From Nostoc sp. JL33 (GTDB taxonomy: Bacteria > Cyanobacteriota > Cyanobacteriia > Cyanobacteriales > Nostocaceae): 64,000 bases of DNA. The stretch spans positions 62,001-126,000 of the forward strand of contig NZ_JABXKP010000008.1 in assembly GCF_017114985.1 (NCBI RefSeq). Direction: 5' to 3'. The notes beneath the pieces are model-generated. The model was not told the origin of the DNA. It was given only the letters and a program-made list of their open reading frames with translations, and ran no database searches. This document shows positions 29,009 through 37,780 of this stretch, in pieces (positions within the stretch are counted from its first letter, which is position 1; every line of letters starts with the position of its first letter). The translations under genes were made by a program, and so were the position numbers.

Positions 29009-29620
29009 CTAACTCCTAACTCCTAACTCATCCTGATACATTTGCCATTCCTGCCACACTAAAGCCGATAAATTTACTATGGCAAGAATTAGCGTCGCCA
29101 CCGAAATCAGATAACTATGTATTGTGTAAAGGTGTTCGACAGTAACTGTGTTTATCGCTCCACCCCCAGTCAGGATGTCGCGCAGTTGTCCACCAATAAA
29201 AGGAATAGCTTCGATGGTTCCTAGTTCAATGTTAAAACGCCAGTATCCTTCCTGAGTCCAATCTAGGATCATCGCTGTCCAATCCAGCCCGATCGCACTT
29301 AGGGTCAACAAAATCCCACTAATCCAAGCAGCCAGCCAACTCTTGCGAAATTGCCGACCTAAAAACATCACCACAATTTGAATTAGAGCGATCGCAATTA
29401 CCCCATTGCCAGCAATATCATGCGCTCTCCGAAACAACCACCCGTATGGCAGTTGTGTATTAATCATTTTCAATGAGTTATAAGCTCCGCCTGCTGTCGG
29501 TTCATAGTAAAAAGACAGCATTACTCCAGTAGATACATAAATTAAACACAGAGTCAAAATCACGACTGATAATATCGTCGCTACTCGCCGCAAAATCTGA
29601 TCGAACTGGGTGCTTTGCAT
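29009..29620 (-). CDS. Cytochrome b6-like protein retaining one haem-ligand pair
   Basis: 203 residues, four hydrophobic helices, clearly related to petB (STGVMLSFYYEPTAGGAY; RRAHDIAG; EHLYTIHSYL). Aligned by eye with cytochrome b6, H67 and H168 correspond to H86 and H187, the ligands of haem bp. The positions of the haem bn ligands H100 and H202 are Q81 and N183. The protein may therefore bind one b-haem only. The Cys that carries haem cn also does not align exactly (LTLC instead of LTCF). No subunit IV or other complex gene is next to it. It could be a separate electron carrier or quinone-binding membrane protein. Confidence 0.8.
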   Translation of the reverse strand: MQSTQFDQILRRVATILSVVILTLCLIYVSTGVMLSFYYEPTAGGAYNSLKMINTQLPYGWLFRRAHDIAGNGVIAIALIQIVVMFLGRQFRKSWLAAWISGILLTLSAIGLDWTAMILDWTQEGYWRFNIELGTIEAIPFIGGQLRDILTGGGAINTVTVEHLYTIHSYLISVATLILAIVNLSALVWQEWQMYQDELGVRS

Positions 29621-29750
29621 GGCTCACCCCTCCTGTTCTTAATTAAGTATTTATTCCTATTCCAATTTTAGCTAATAATTAATAAATGTTGCATTTTTCA
29701 AAGAAAAATAAAGTTTTTTTAATCTGATATTTTGTACCATTTTCGATGAG

Positions 29751-29859
29751 ACTAGTACCGCAAGCCGGAAGTCACGCATTCACGCATTCAAACAGGTATA
29801 CAGTGTAAGAGTTTCGTTGATTTGGAATCAGTGGTTTATTTACGCCGTGTTGTACTAGT
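29751..29859. repeat. Dispersed repeat, copy 1 (ACTAGTAC ends)
   Basis: 109-bp element bounded by ACTAGTAC and GTACTAGT. Its right part (ttgatttggaatc, then gtggtttatttacg) is almost identical to 34129-34156 in copy 2. Looks like a non-autonomous mobile or palindromic repeat. Confidence 0.6.
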
Positions 29860-29871
29860 GCAAGATATCAG

Positions 29872-30567
29872 TCAAATCAAATATTGCACCCAAGCTTTTA
29901 AGGGTTCTGGTGAACCATACCAAATTCCAGGACTTCTGGGAGAATGCCTCACACCTTCAATCACCAGATTTTCTGCCCCTTCTAGGTGAGCAGCTTCGAT
30001 GGGTGTGATTCCATCTCCCCAGGTGTTACCCTTACCACAGGTTAATTGATAACTACTGTAAGCTAACCAACTACCACGCCGCCTTTCCCCAAAGATAGTT
30101 TTGCCAGCTACACAAACGTAACGAACGTTTTTGTAAAAAGCTCCTGGGTAGTTATTCGTGACAAAATCTAGATTGGAGCGTGTCCAGCGTTCTTGACTAA
30201 TATGGGGTGTACCCAAGGTGATGAGAGTAGCAACCAAGGGATGCCCTTCCCAGAGAAATGGTTTGACACCGCCGCGTGCTAAATAGGGCTTTTCTCCCAT
30301 GTAGATGCGGGATATCCAGCCTCCGGCTGAGTGAGCAATCAAGTTAACTTGAGTAGCATTATGTTGCTGCAATGTATGCTTGATCGTGCGATCGAGTTGT
30401 TGCAAAATCAGTGTTACTGGTGTTCCTCCCAGAGTGGGTAGCCAGTCACGCCGTCGCAGTGGTACTGTAACGGTGGGAAAATCTAACTCTTGTAGGGATT
30501 GTTCTAGTTGACGGTAAGCGATCGCGCTTTCTAAATATCCAGGCAAAATAACTGTCGGTAACGGCAT
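29872..30567 (-). CDS. Alpha/beta hydrolase, lipase-like
   Basis: 231 residues from ATG 30567 (MPLPTVILPGYL); a TTG at 30585 would extend it by six residues. The oxyanion strand is VILPGYLESA, the nucleophile elbow NLIAHSAGGW (Ser of the triad), and the acid and base are probably WGDGI (Asp) and GVRHSP (His). The pattern resembles PGAP1/lipase-class hydrolases that act on acyl esters. There is no signal peptide. Substrate unknown. It stands alone next to the repeat at 29751. Confidence 0.8.
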   Translation of the reverse strand: MPLPTVILPGYLESAIAYRQLEQSLQELDFPTVTVPLRRRDWLPTLGGTPVTLILQQLDRTIKHTLQQHNATQVNLIAHSAGGWISRIYMGEKPYLARGGVKPFLWEGHPLVATLITLGTPHISQERWTRSNLDFVTNNYPGAFYKNVRYVCVAGKTIFGERRRGSWLAYSSYQLTCGKGNTWGDGITPIEAAHLEGAENLVIEGVRHSPRSPGIWYGSPEPLKAWVQYLI

Positions 30568-31164
30568 TTTAAATTTGGGATGCAATGATTGAGGGTTTGA
30601 ACTTTTTTCACAAAGAAATAGTCATGATTCAAAAGCTAGAATTGCGATTGTCTGACTGACTCCTTTTATAAAAACCCAAATAGCTTTGGTGGGGTTTAAG
30701 GCTAGAACGTCAATCAAACGGTACAATTTGCAACAGTTTTAGAGGCCGCTGATGTGGTAGTATTTTCACATATGGCCTAGTTTTGGACAAGGAAGTGCGC
30801 CATCTGCCACAGAAGCCTAGTTGACTGAAAAAGACTAGAAAAAACAAGGCAACTTCAGCAGATATTTTGATGTAGTCAAACTTGTGCGTTCACTTAAAGT
30901 TTATAAATATCCCAGATATTAATTTTAATGGTGTACGTCATAACAATAAAAAATCAAAAGTAGTAATTTTTAGCAAGCTGAAATTTGAAGATATGATACA
31001 GCGTCATTGAAAAATTAAAAACTTGAATAAATGGCAATTTTGGCGTTTTGATTGCCAGCAGAGGAAATTATTATTTCCTTAGAGGGATGCATCTATTGCA
31101 ATATCTTGCAATAAAGAGAAAATCGCTAGTCAACTGCAACTGAGCCGAGTGAACGATAACAGTT
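30568..31164. other. Divergent intergenic region
   Basis: About 600 bp, AT-rich after 30890, with no supported gene. It must contain promoters for the hydrolase and the TonB-like gene. No clear operator seen. Confidence 0.45.
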
Positions 31165-32670
31165 ATGTCTTACGTCTCCCTGCTGAAAAATATACCAGAA
31201 ATCTTAAGCCAGCCAATTGGGATAGCAGCGATAGCCTCTCTTGGCATCCACGGTGCGATCGCGATGATTGTGCCATTGATGCCTATGGATTCTAGCAAAC
31301 CCAAACAAACAGCATCATCCAAAACAGTCGGACTTTTGGAATTGAGCCAAGCCGACCAAAACCGTTTGCCTCAAAGCACACCCCAAGTTGGTTTACAACA
31401 ATTTCCTCCAGTAGCGCCACTTTCTCCTCCGAACTTTAGCGCCCAAACTGGGTTGCCCCCATTGGCACCAGCGCCATCCAGTCAGCTAGTACTGCCTCCG
31501 CTACCCCCATCATCGAATAGCTATCGGGTTTCTTCCTTGCCTACAAGGCAGTCTTTGCGGATGATTCCTAGTGAAAATTTGCGATTTGACACCTCGAAAT
31601 TTGACAGTTCTAAATTCAATAGCAGCCCCAAATTCTCTCCATCAGTTCCTCGTGTGAATGAAAGTGTTAGCAAATACGAGCCACCTAAGCCACTGGCTCT
31701 AAATAGGTTGCCACAATTGCAGTCGGAGAATAGGTTGCCACAATTGCAGTCGGAGAATAGGTTGTCACAATTGCAGGCGCAGAATAGGTTGCCACAATTG
31801 CAGTCGCAGAAAATACCTGATGATATTCTGCAAAATACCCAATCAAACTTATCTAACACTACCCCGATTGCAACAGCACAGGGAAATAGGACTCTACAGA
31901 TGACGCAACCGGGTAATGATGCGCCTATAATTTCTCAAAACCGGCTGATAAATTCTCTAAAACAAGCTCCAAGTTCTGGGGATAGCTTAAGCCTAACTAG
32001 GGGAAGCACGCTGAAGACACCCGGTTTATCTGGAAAAGGAACTGAACTGGCGATGTCTAACGACAAGCCGCAGAGCGTCTACGCACAGCTAGACTCCTAC
32101 GCAAACCTGAGAAAGGAAGTCCAGCAACAATACCCTAACGCTGAACAAAAACCAGTCATCCGCCAAACATTACCCACGGATAAGCCGAATCTTGAAGGTG
32201 CTGTTTTGGGTGTATTAGTGGTAGATCGTGATGGTAAGGTCTTAGATATTAAGTTTCAAAACAAGTTAGTTTCTCCTGAATTACTTGTTAAAGCAAGGGA
32301 ATACTTCAATAAGCAATCCCCCAAGGGAGATAAACAGATTAGTTCCTATCCATTTAACCTACGTTTCCAAAACAACATTAGCAACACCACTGGGACTACT
32401 CAAGAGCAAAAGCCCTCGTTATTATCTACACCAAGAATCAATAGCAATCAGCTTACGCCCTCACCAGCAACTAGTTTTAAACCATTACCTGATCTGCAAA
32501 TCAGAAATAAGCAGTTCACGCCTTCATCGACAGCTACTACTTCCGAAGTCTTATTGCTGCCGAAAGTCAATAATAGTCAGCCTACGCCCTCTGCTGAATC
32601 GGGGCAAAAATTAGTAGAACAGTTGCGCCAAGTGAAGGAAAACAGACAAAAGTCTAATTCCGAAAACTAA
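31165..32670 (+). CDS. TonB-like proline/glutamine-rich envelope protein
   Basis: 501 residues. One N-terminal hydrophobic segment (GIAAIASLGIHGAIAMIVPL, about 18-37) would anchor it in the plasma membrane. A long Pro/Gln/Asn-rich region follows, with four tandem 9-residue units (NRLPQLQSE type). Residues about 345-410 resemble a TonB C-terminal domain (EGAVLGVLVVDRDGKVLDI ... YPFNLRF). The tail is again low complexity. This layout suggests an energy transducer spanning the periplasm, but no ExbB/ExbD genes are adjacent and the domain match is by eye. Confidence 0.6.
   Translation: MSYVSLLKNIPEILSQPIGIAAIASLGIHGAIAMIVPLMPMDSSKPKQTASSKTVGLLELSQADQNRLPQSTPQVGLQQFPPVAPLSPPNFSAQTGLPPLAPAPSSQLVLPPLPPSSNSYRVSSLPTRQSLRMIPSENLRFDTSKFDSSKFNSSPKFSPSVPRVNESVSKYEPPKPLALNRLPQLQSENRLPQLQSENRLSQLQAQNRLPQLQSQKIPDDILQNTQSNLSNTTPIATAQGNRTLQMTQPGNDAPIISQNRLINSLKQAPSSGDSLSLTRGSTLKTPGLSGKGTELAMSNDKPQSVYAQLDSYANLRKEVQQQYPNAEQKPVIRQTLPTDKPNLEGAVLGVLVVDRDGKVLDIKFQNKLVSPELLVKAREYFNKQSPKGDKQISSYPFNLRFQNNISNTTGTTQEQKPSLLSTPRINSNQLTPSPATSFKPLPDLQIRNKQFTPSSTATTSEVLLLPKVNNSQPTPSAESGQKLVEQLRQVKENRQKSNSEN
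31702..31809 (+). repeat. Four tandem 27-bp repeats inside the TonB-like gene
   Basis: Units beginning aataggttgccacaattgca, nearly identical, each coding for nine residues (NRLPQLQSE/Q). In phase with the gene, so length changes keep the frame. Confidence 0.85.
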
Positions 32671-32712
32671 TCACCCACTGGTGATTTGGGATTAAGAAAC
32701 AAACTAAAAGCG

Positions 32713-32751
32713 ATGAATGATAAAAATTGTGAATTTATCATTCATTTTTAA
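32713..32751 (+). terminator. Rho-independent terminator after the TonB-like gene
   Basis: 12-bp stem ATGAATGATAAA/TTTATCATTCAT with a short AT-rich loop, then TTTTTA. It is symmetrical enough to work also for a leftward transcript. Confidence 0.6.
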
Positions 32752-32902
32752 AATATCATTTTTACAGATGACGAACTGGCGATCGCTAGTTCGTCATACG
32801 TATAGCAAACTTCTATGTTTGCTAGAAAGTTATACCTAGTAAATACACTTAGGTTTTTCCAACACAGAAATTCTCCAATGTTGTGTAGACGGTATAGCTA
32901 CT

Positions 32903-33247
32903 TTACCAGCCTTGTTCTGCATTCTGAAAAACGTAAGCAGCTACCTCCAGAATCTCCTCAGAACTTAACTTGCTTTTAAAGGCAGGCATAGCATTTTTAC
33001 CATTTTGCACTTGGTGGATAATTGCCTCAATTGATTCGCGATCATAATTTTCGAGGTACTTTGACAATGCTTCCTTTTTCAAAGTTTTCTGGATAACCAG
33101 GATGTTACCGCCACCTATATGGCAAGAAGCGCAGTTAGCCTCGAAAATTTTAGCACCGTTGGATGTTTCGGCAGCTAGTGCTGGACTAATGAATGTCAAT
33201 TTGAATAGGGCGATCGCTAACAGTACGATTAATAAAAGTATTCTCAA
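32903..33247 (-). CDS. petJ: Cytochrome c6 precursor
   Basis: 114 residues from a TTG start at 33247, chosen because AGGA lies 8 nt upstream and the signal peptide then begins [15 protein letters not shown]; a TTG at 33277 would add an unlikely charged leader. Signal cleavage follows PALA, giving a mature protein starting [14 protein letters not shown]. The haem site CASCH and the sixth ligand Met in AMPAF are present. It carries electrons from cytochrome b6f to photosystem I or oxidase in the thylakoid lumen when copper is scarce. It lies downstream of petE on the same strand, its copper-containing substitute. Confidence 0.9.
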   Translation of the reverse strand: MRILLLIVLLAIALFKLTFISPALAAETSNGAKIFEANCASCHIGGGNILVIQKTLKKEALSKYLENYDRESIEAIIHQVQNGKNAMPAFKSKLSSEEILEVAAYVFQNAEQGW

Positions 33248-33492
33248 GAAAATTTCCTCGCAACAAGCCTCCAGCAAGAGTATAAACGCGATTAATCCCT
33301 GATTAAGTCAAATTTGATCCAAATTGGCGGTAACGAGTTCACCCCTCCATCGCTACAGGTTACTTAGCGTGTTAGGCGAGGATAGGACTCATTACCGCCA
33401 TTTATCCATTGTGTTTGTCACTCTAGGAGTGTGGCGTGTTGATATGAGCTTAATTTCACTGAGAAATCATCTTGTGCCAAACAACGGTGTTT

Positions 33493-33912
33493 CTAGCCTT
33501 CGACAGTGATTGTACCAATCATGCCAGCACCACGATGAGGTTCACAGTAGAAGGTGTAGTCACCAGCAGGTGCGTCTGCGGCGAAGGTGGTTGTTTCCTT
33601 TTGACCAGGACTCATAAGCAACTTCTTATGAGACAGAGATTTTGCTAAATCAGCGCTCTTAGTGGGGTTTTTAGCAGCATCAAAGACAACATTGTGGGGA
33701 GGAACTTTATTGTTCACCCATTCAATTGTGTCACCTGGTTTAATTGTCAACTTTTTCGGTTCAAATGCTAGCAGTCCTTTATCACTACCCAATTTCACCT
33801 TGTAGGTTTCAGCCGAAGCGCTGGGAGTAAAAACAGTAAAGCTGCTAACAACTAAAAGGATTGTCAACACAGCTAAACTAAGGCGTCGCCAGCTTGCCGA
33901 AATCAATTTCAT
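33493..33912 (-). CDS. petE: Plastocyanin precursor
   Basis: 139 residues with a signal peptide cleaved after PSASA (mature [12 protein letters not shown]). The type-1 copper ligands are visible: His in KVPPHNVVF, then Cys, His and Met in [10 protein letters not shown]. It is the copper carrier of electrons from cytochrome f to photosystem I in the lumen. The nearby petJ codes for its iron replacement, and in cyanobacteria the two are oppositely controlled by copper. No obvious operator was assigned. Start ATG at 33912 gives the standard MKLISAS leader. Confidence 0.96.
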   Translation of the reverse strand: MKLISASWRRLSLAVLTILLVVSSFTVFTPSASAETYKVKLGSDKGLLAFEPKKLTIKPGDTIEWVNNKVPPHNVVFDAAKNPTKSADLAKSLSHKKLLMSPGQKETTTFAADAPAGDYTFYCEPHRGAGMIGTITVEG

Positions 33913-34056
33913 GGCTCTCTCCTAACAAACAATTTTATTTTCCTTTCTCATTTTAAATAAAATCAACACCAAATATGACAATCTGTCATAGATACATTTT
34001 TTTTTTAATAATGGGGAGCAATTTATTGCAAAAAGGTGTGCAATCAAGTAAAAAAT

Positions 34057-34169
34057 ACTAGTACCGCAAGGCGGAATTCAAAATTATTGCATTCAAAATT
34101 CCAAATTAATGCACCGTAAGCGTTTCATTGATTTGGAATCGGTGGTTTATTTACGACCTGCTGTAGTAG
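34057..34169. repeat. Dispersed repeat, copy 2 (ACTAGTAC end)
   Basis: Same family as 29751-29859: left end actagtaccgcaag, shared right part ttgatttggaatcggtgg and gtttatttacg. Its middle differs and contains gcattcaaaattcc. It lies between petE and psbV. Confidence 0.6.
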
Positions 34170-34204
34170 ATTGCCATAAATTGAGTAGGTAAGTAGGCGC
34201 AAAT

Positions 34205-34320
34205 AATTAGAAGATGGGGAATGGGGTATGGGGAATCGGGAATCGGGAATCGGGAATGGATTTTTACCTATGCCCTATTCCCTATGCCCTATTCCCTATG
34301 CCCTATTCCCAATGACCAGT
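34205..34320. repeat. Heptanucleotide repeats (gggaatc and ccctatt types)
   Basis: Runs of ggggaatgggg/gggaatc followed by the complementary type ccctattccctatg. The two blocks can pair, which may form a hairpin downstream of psbV on the minus strand. Confidence 0.75.
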
Positions 34321-34334
34321 ACTAACTCAAGGAT

Positions 34335-34826
34335 TTAGTAATAGATTTTTCCGCCTCCCCACTTAGTGCCAACGATTTTGGGTTGTAAGAGAATATGACC
34401 AGCGATCGCCTCCAAATCATCATCCGTCAGATTTCGCACTGCTGTGAAAATATCTGCGCTTTTGATACTGGGGTGAATTTCGGAAATCTCTTCTTCCCCG
34501 TCGTAAGTAGTGGGATTTTTCAGGTAATCCACTAAGCCTTCAACGTTGTTACGGTTGGGTGTTGCCAGTGCCAGATCCTCTGGAGTGAGTCCCACGTTCT
34601 GGTTTGTCTTGGTAACTCCACCAGCATGACATTGGGCGCAAGCGTAATTAAATAAGCGTTTGCCTTCTTTGACTTGTTTAAGGCTGAGTACGACGGTATC
34701 ACCTTGAGTATTTAATGGCACTGTTCGGGTAGCTTCGTCCAGTTCCACTGCTGTCGCGCTACCGACAATCAACTGAAACGAGAGTAAAACAGTAGCCACA
34801 ACAACGCCAATTAGTCTTCTAAACAT
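34335..34826 (-). CDS. psbV: Cytochrome c550 of photosystem II, precursor
   Basis: 163 residues from ATG 34826, preceded by AAGGGGAA; an upstream in-frame ATG at 34922 would add a non-signal leader. Signal peptide MFRRLIGVVVATVLLSFQ ends near TAVE, giving the mature start LDEATRTVPLN. The haem motif is CAQCH and the second His ligand is in EIHPSIKSAD. It is an extrinsic lumenal subunit stabilising the oxygen-evolving cluster of photosystem II. A small helix-turn-helix-like gene lies upstream on the same strand. Confidence 0.95.
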   Translation of the reverse strand: MFRRLIGVVVATVLLSFQLIVGSATAVELDEATRTVPLNTQGDTVVLSLKQVKEGKRLFNYACAQCHAGGVTKTNQNVGLTPEDLALATPNRNNVEGLVDYLKNPTTYDGEEEISEIHPSIKSADIFTAVRNLTDDDLEAIAGHILLQPKIVGTKWGGGKIYY

Positions 34827-34960
34827 GTTTCCCCTTAAAAATTTATGACGCTCAACACAGCTAAGAAAGCGATTCTCAATCTCCAAGCTGCTAATTGCTA
34901 ATGACTCATTGTTTTTTGTCATTAGCTATCAGTGATTAGCCAAAGCTCCGAGATCACCGT

Positions 34961-35176
34961 TCAGATGACCTCGTAATCACCCTCCAAGTCGCTAGTACTT
35001 TTTGGGCGTGTTTCAGACGATATTTGGGAAATAATTGCCTTTGCATCTTCTAACGCCAAACGGGTCTTTTGGTGTTTGTAGGCGATTCCCAGTTGGTTGC
35101 ACAGAGAAAACACTTTTTCTACAGGAATGCTGTAGTCGGCTGCTATCTCTGCGATCGATAGGTCTGCAAAACCCAT
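34961..35176 (-). CDS. Small helix-turn-helix-like protein
   Basis: 71 residues. The sequence FADLSIAEIAADYSIPVEKV followed by FSLCNQLGIAY looks like a compact three-helix domain of the type found at the N-terminus of translation initiation factor IF-2 or small DNA-binding proteins. It precedes psbV by 135 bp on the same strand. It could be co-transcribed with psbV. Function unknown; it looks conserved and real. Confidence 0.65.
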   Translation of the reverse strand: MGFADLSIAEIAADYSIPVEKVFSLCNQLGIAYKHQKTRLALEDAKAIISQISSETRPKSTSDLEGDYEVI

Positions 35177-35258
35177 AATGCTTATTAACTGATAGATAGA
35201 GATTGAGTCGCTGTAATACCAATATCACGTTAGGAGTGCAATTTGTTGCCCAAATTAG

Positions 35259-35362
35259 GAGGGGAGTGGGGAGTGGGGAGTGGGGAGTGGGGGGATGAGG
35301 GAGATAAGGGAGATAAGAAGAATAATCAATGCCCAATGCCCAATGCCCAATGCCCAATGCTT
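35259..35362. repeat. Short tandem repeats (gggagtg, gggagataa and caatgcc types)
   Basis: Consecutive blocks of gggagtg, gggagataa and caatgcc heptamers between the ABC permease gene and the small HTH gene. The gggagataag type reappears inside rsgA (43260-43280). Confidence 0.8.
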
Positions 35363-35363
35363 A

Positions 35364-36200
35364 TTAACCCTTTCCTCCGGTAAAGGTGACGCTTTGAATA
35401 AAGTAACGATTAAAAAAGGCGTAAATGCCTAAAGCTGGCAGGGTAAAGACCATAGAAGCCGCCATAATGTAGTTCCAATAGCTGATGTATTGACCTTTGA
35501 AGGTGTTCAGCCCCAAAGGGAGAGTAAACATTTCTGGGTCAAAGAGGATAACTATAGGCAATAAAAAATTATTCCAACTCCCCATAAATATAAAAACCGC
35601 CTGCGCTGCTAGTGCTGGTTTCGCCAAAGGTAAGACAATATGCCGGAATATCCCAAAGGGATTTAAGCCATCGAGTTGAGCTGCTTCCTCTAGTTCTTTA
35701 GGAAAATTAACAAAAAACTGCCGCATCATGAAGATGAAAGTGGCATTGACCATGCTAGGAACAATCATGCCTTGGTAAGAATTCAGCCAGCCGATCGCTT
35801 TTAAAATCAAAAATGTCGGAATTAGGGTGATTTGCGTCGGTACTGCCAGCACAGCCAAGATTAGGAAGAACCAAAAGCGTTTGCCCAGAAAACGCAGTCT
35901 CGCCAAAGCATAACCAGCCATTGAATTTAACAACAAGTTTAAAAGCGTAACGCTGACGGCAATCACCACACTGTTGAACAACCAGCGCCAAAATAGCGGT
36001 TCTTGGAGAAAGATTTGCCTGTAGTTATCGAGAGTAAAATTCTTGGGGAGAAAATTGGGTTGAGCGCTGACAATCTCTGTTAGCGGCTTAAATGATGCTG
36101 AAAGTGCCCAGAGAAAGGGAATTAGGGTGACGATCGCATACAGTGTCAGCAAGACGTATAACAAGACTTTGAGCCAGGATAAGCCAGAGATGTTAGTCAA
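35364..36200 (-). CDS. ABC sugar transporter permease, MalG type
   Basis: 278 residues, six hydrophobic segments. The cytoplasmic EAA loop is EEAAQLDGLNPFGIFRHIV (about 176-194), typical of carbohydrate importers of the CUT1 family. SASFKPLTEIVS near residue 30 is also usual. Its start overlaps the end of the MalF-type gene by 4 bp, so both permeases are made together. No binding protein or ATPase gene is adjacent in the window. Substrate probably an oligosaccharide, disaccharide or glucosylglycerol-like compound; unresolved. Confidence 0.87.
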   Translation of the reverse strand: MTNISGLSWLKVLLYVLLTLYAIVTLIPFLWALSASFKPLTEIVSAQPNFLPKNFTLDNYRQIFLQEPLFWRWLFNSVVIAVSVTLLNLLLNSMAGYALARLRFLGKRFWFFLILAVLAVPTQITLIPTFLILKAIGWLNSYQGMIVPSMVNATFIFMMRQFFVNFPKELEEAAQLDGLNPFGIFRHIVLPLAKPALAAQAVFIFMGSWNNFLLPIVILFDPEMFTLPLGLNTFKGQYISYWNYIMAASMVFTLPALGIYAFFNRYFIQSVTFTGGKG

Positions 36201-37105
36201 ATCCGTTCGCCTCCAAAAAGTCGTTGCTGAATCAAAGTGATGGCAATGATCACTGCTGCTAACAAAAATGCGATCGCAGCTGCATATCCCATTTGTAAAT
36301 TCCGAAACACAGCTTGGTAAATTAGCAGCACCAAAGTTAAGGTAGCGTTGTTTGGCCCGCCAGTACCGCCAGAGAAGATGTAAGACTGGTCAAAAAGTTG
36401 AAAAGTCCCAATCACCCCCACTGCTACCACAAAGAAGGTTACAGGCTTCAGCAAGGGAACAGTAATGTGGATAAATTGCTGCCACCCATTTGCGCCATCG
36501 AGTTGTGCCGCCTCATAAAGTGTTTGGGGTATATCTTGCAACGCCGCCAAATAAATCACCATGAAAAACGGCGCGGTTGACCAAATGTTCATGATCATAA
36601 TGCCTTTGAGCGCAACTGCTGGATCACCCAACCAGTTATAAGTAGGTAGCCCCACAAAAGCGAGAAAATCGTTTAGTAACCCATCGGTGTTATAAATCCA
36701 CATGAAGATCAGCGTCAGCACTGCTGAAGAAGTGACTGTGGGCAAAAAATAAAGGATGCGCCACCAGTTTTTACCGCCAATCCCAGAATTCAGAGTTACC
36801 GCCAGAATTAAAGCTAGGACAGTTTGAGTTGGCACAACAATGGCTACATATTCTGCTGTGTTTCTCAAAGCAATCCAAACCCGTTCATCTTCAGCTAATC
36901 GCGTGAAGTTCCGAAAACCGATGAACTCGTACTCAATACCGCCAAGGAGTTGAACTTTTTGCAAGGAAAGAAAAATGGCGTAGAGAATGGGTAAGACTAC
37001 AAAAGTTCCCAAAACCAGAATGGTGGGCATCATGAACATATACCCAGCCAAGTCTTCTGTAATGTTCCACCTGGGGTTACTCCGCCGCCTGTTGATTTCA
37101 AACAC
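36197..37105 (-). CDS. ABC sugar transporter permease, MalF type
   Basis: 302 residues, six hydrophobic segments after a short basic N-terminus (MFEINRRRSNPRW). The EAA motif is YEAAQLDGANGWQQFIHIT (about 208-226). It pairs with the downstream MalG-type permease (4-bp overlap) to form the membrane channel of a CUT1 sugar importer. The start is followed upstream by a 21-bp repeat block and a MITE, so the binding protein gene, if it was once adjacent, has been separated. The ATPase may be a shared one encoded elsewhere. Confidence 0.87.
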   Translation of the reverse strand: MFEINRRRSNPRWNITEDLAGYMFMMPTILVLGTFVVLPILYAIFLSLQKVQLLGGIEYEFIGFRNFTRLAEDERVWIALRNTAEYVAIVVPTQTVLALILAVTLNSGIGGKNWWRILYFLPTVTSSAVLTLIFMWIYNTDGLLNDFLAFVGLPTYNWLGDPAVALKGIMIMNIWSTAPFFMVIYLAALQDIPQTLYEAAQLDGANGWQQFIHITVPLLKPVTFFVVAVGVIGTFQLFDQSYIFSGGTGGPNNATLTLVLLIYQAVFRNLQMGYAAAIAFLLAAVIIAITLIQQRLFGGERI

Positions 37106-37174
37106 TACTAAACCTCCGCTTAATCTCGCACTAACCCGGCTGTAGCGATGAGTAGTGCATGATTATTTATCGTA

Positions 37175-37490
37175 CTTCGTGTTCTGAACTCGGAACTTCC
37201 TGCTAAAAACTCGGAACTTCGTGTTCAGAACTCGGAACTTGAGCTTCAGAACTCGGAACTTCGTGCTAAAAACTTGGAACTTCGTGCTAAAAACTTGAAA
37301 CTTCGTGTTCAGAACTCGGAACTTGAGCTTCAGAACTCGGAACTTCGTGCTAAAAACTTGGAACTTCGTGCTAAAAACTTGAAACTTCGTGTTCAGAACT
37401 CGGAACTTGAGCTTCAGAACTCGGAACTTCGTGCTAAAAACTCGGAACTTGAGCTTCAGAACTCAGAACTTTGTCTTTAGAACTTAAAAC
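37175..37490 (+). repeat. 21-bp tandem repeat block
   Basis: About 14 units of 21 bp, each built from aactcggaact plus ttgagcttca, tcgtgctaaa or tcgtgttcag. All units share one open frame that would read as leucine-rich heptads (NSELELQ, NSELRAK, NLKLRVQ). There is no ATG or RBS, and a TGA closes the frame upstream at 37060. Treated as non-coding repeat. Confidence 0.8.
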
Positions 37491-37504
37491 TTCATGCTCA
37501 AAAC

Positions 37505-37715
37505 TAGGACTTACGCACTGTACAAATGCATCGTGATGTGAATTAACGATCTTGAGGAAGTTTTCAGGCTTTTCTTAATTATCCTGCGATGCCTACGGCG
37601 GTAAACTACGTAAATAGATCATGCTGTAGGGGCACAGCATTGCTGTGCCCTTACGAAAGATATGGTTTTTAACCTTGATTCATATTTGGTATTTCTTGTC
37701 AATGCGTAAGTCCTA
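37505..37715. mobile_element. MITE with AGGACTTACGCA inverted ends and TA target
   Basis: About 209 bp between TA dinucleotides. Left end ggacttacgcactg and right end (reverse) ggacttacgcattg are inverted copies. It has no transposase. The internal palindrome gcacagcattgctgtgc lies near 37634-37650. Ends and TA target fit an IS630/Tc1-mariner-type non-autonomous element. Confidence 0.7.
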
Positions 37716-37780
37716 AAATATTCTTAACCCAAGTGTATTGAGAATTAATGTACAGTCTCACCTTTATCGAAACAATGCTG

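Noticed and set aside
37274-37480. Open frame coding for leucine heptads in the 21-bp repeat block
   Set aside because: It only starts with TTG inside the repeat, has no RBS and simply follows the 21-bp period; called a repeat.
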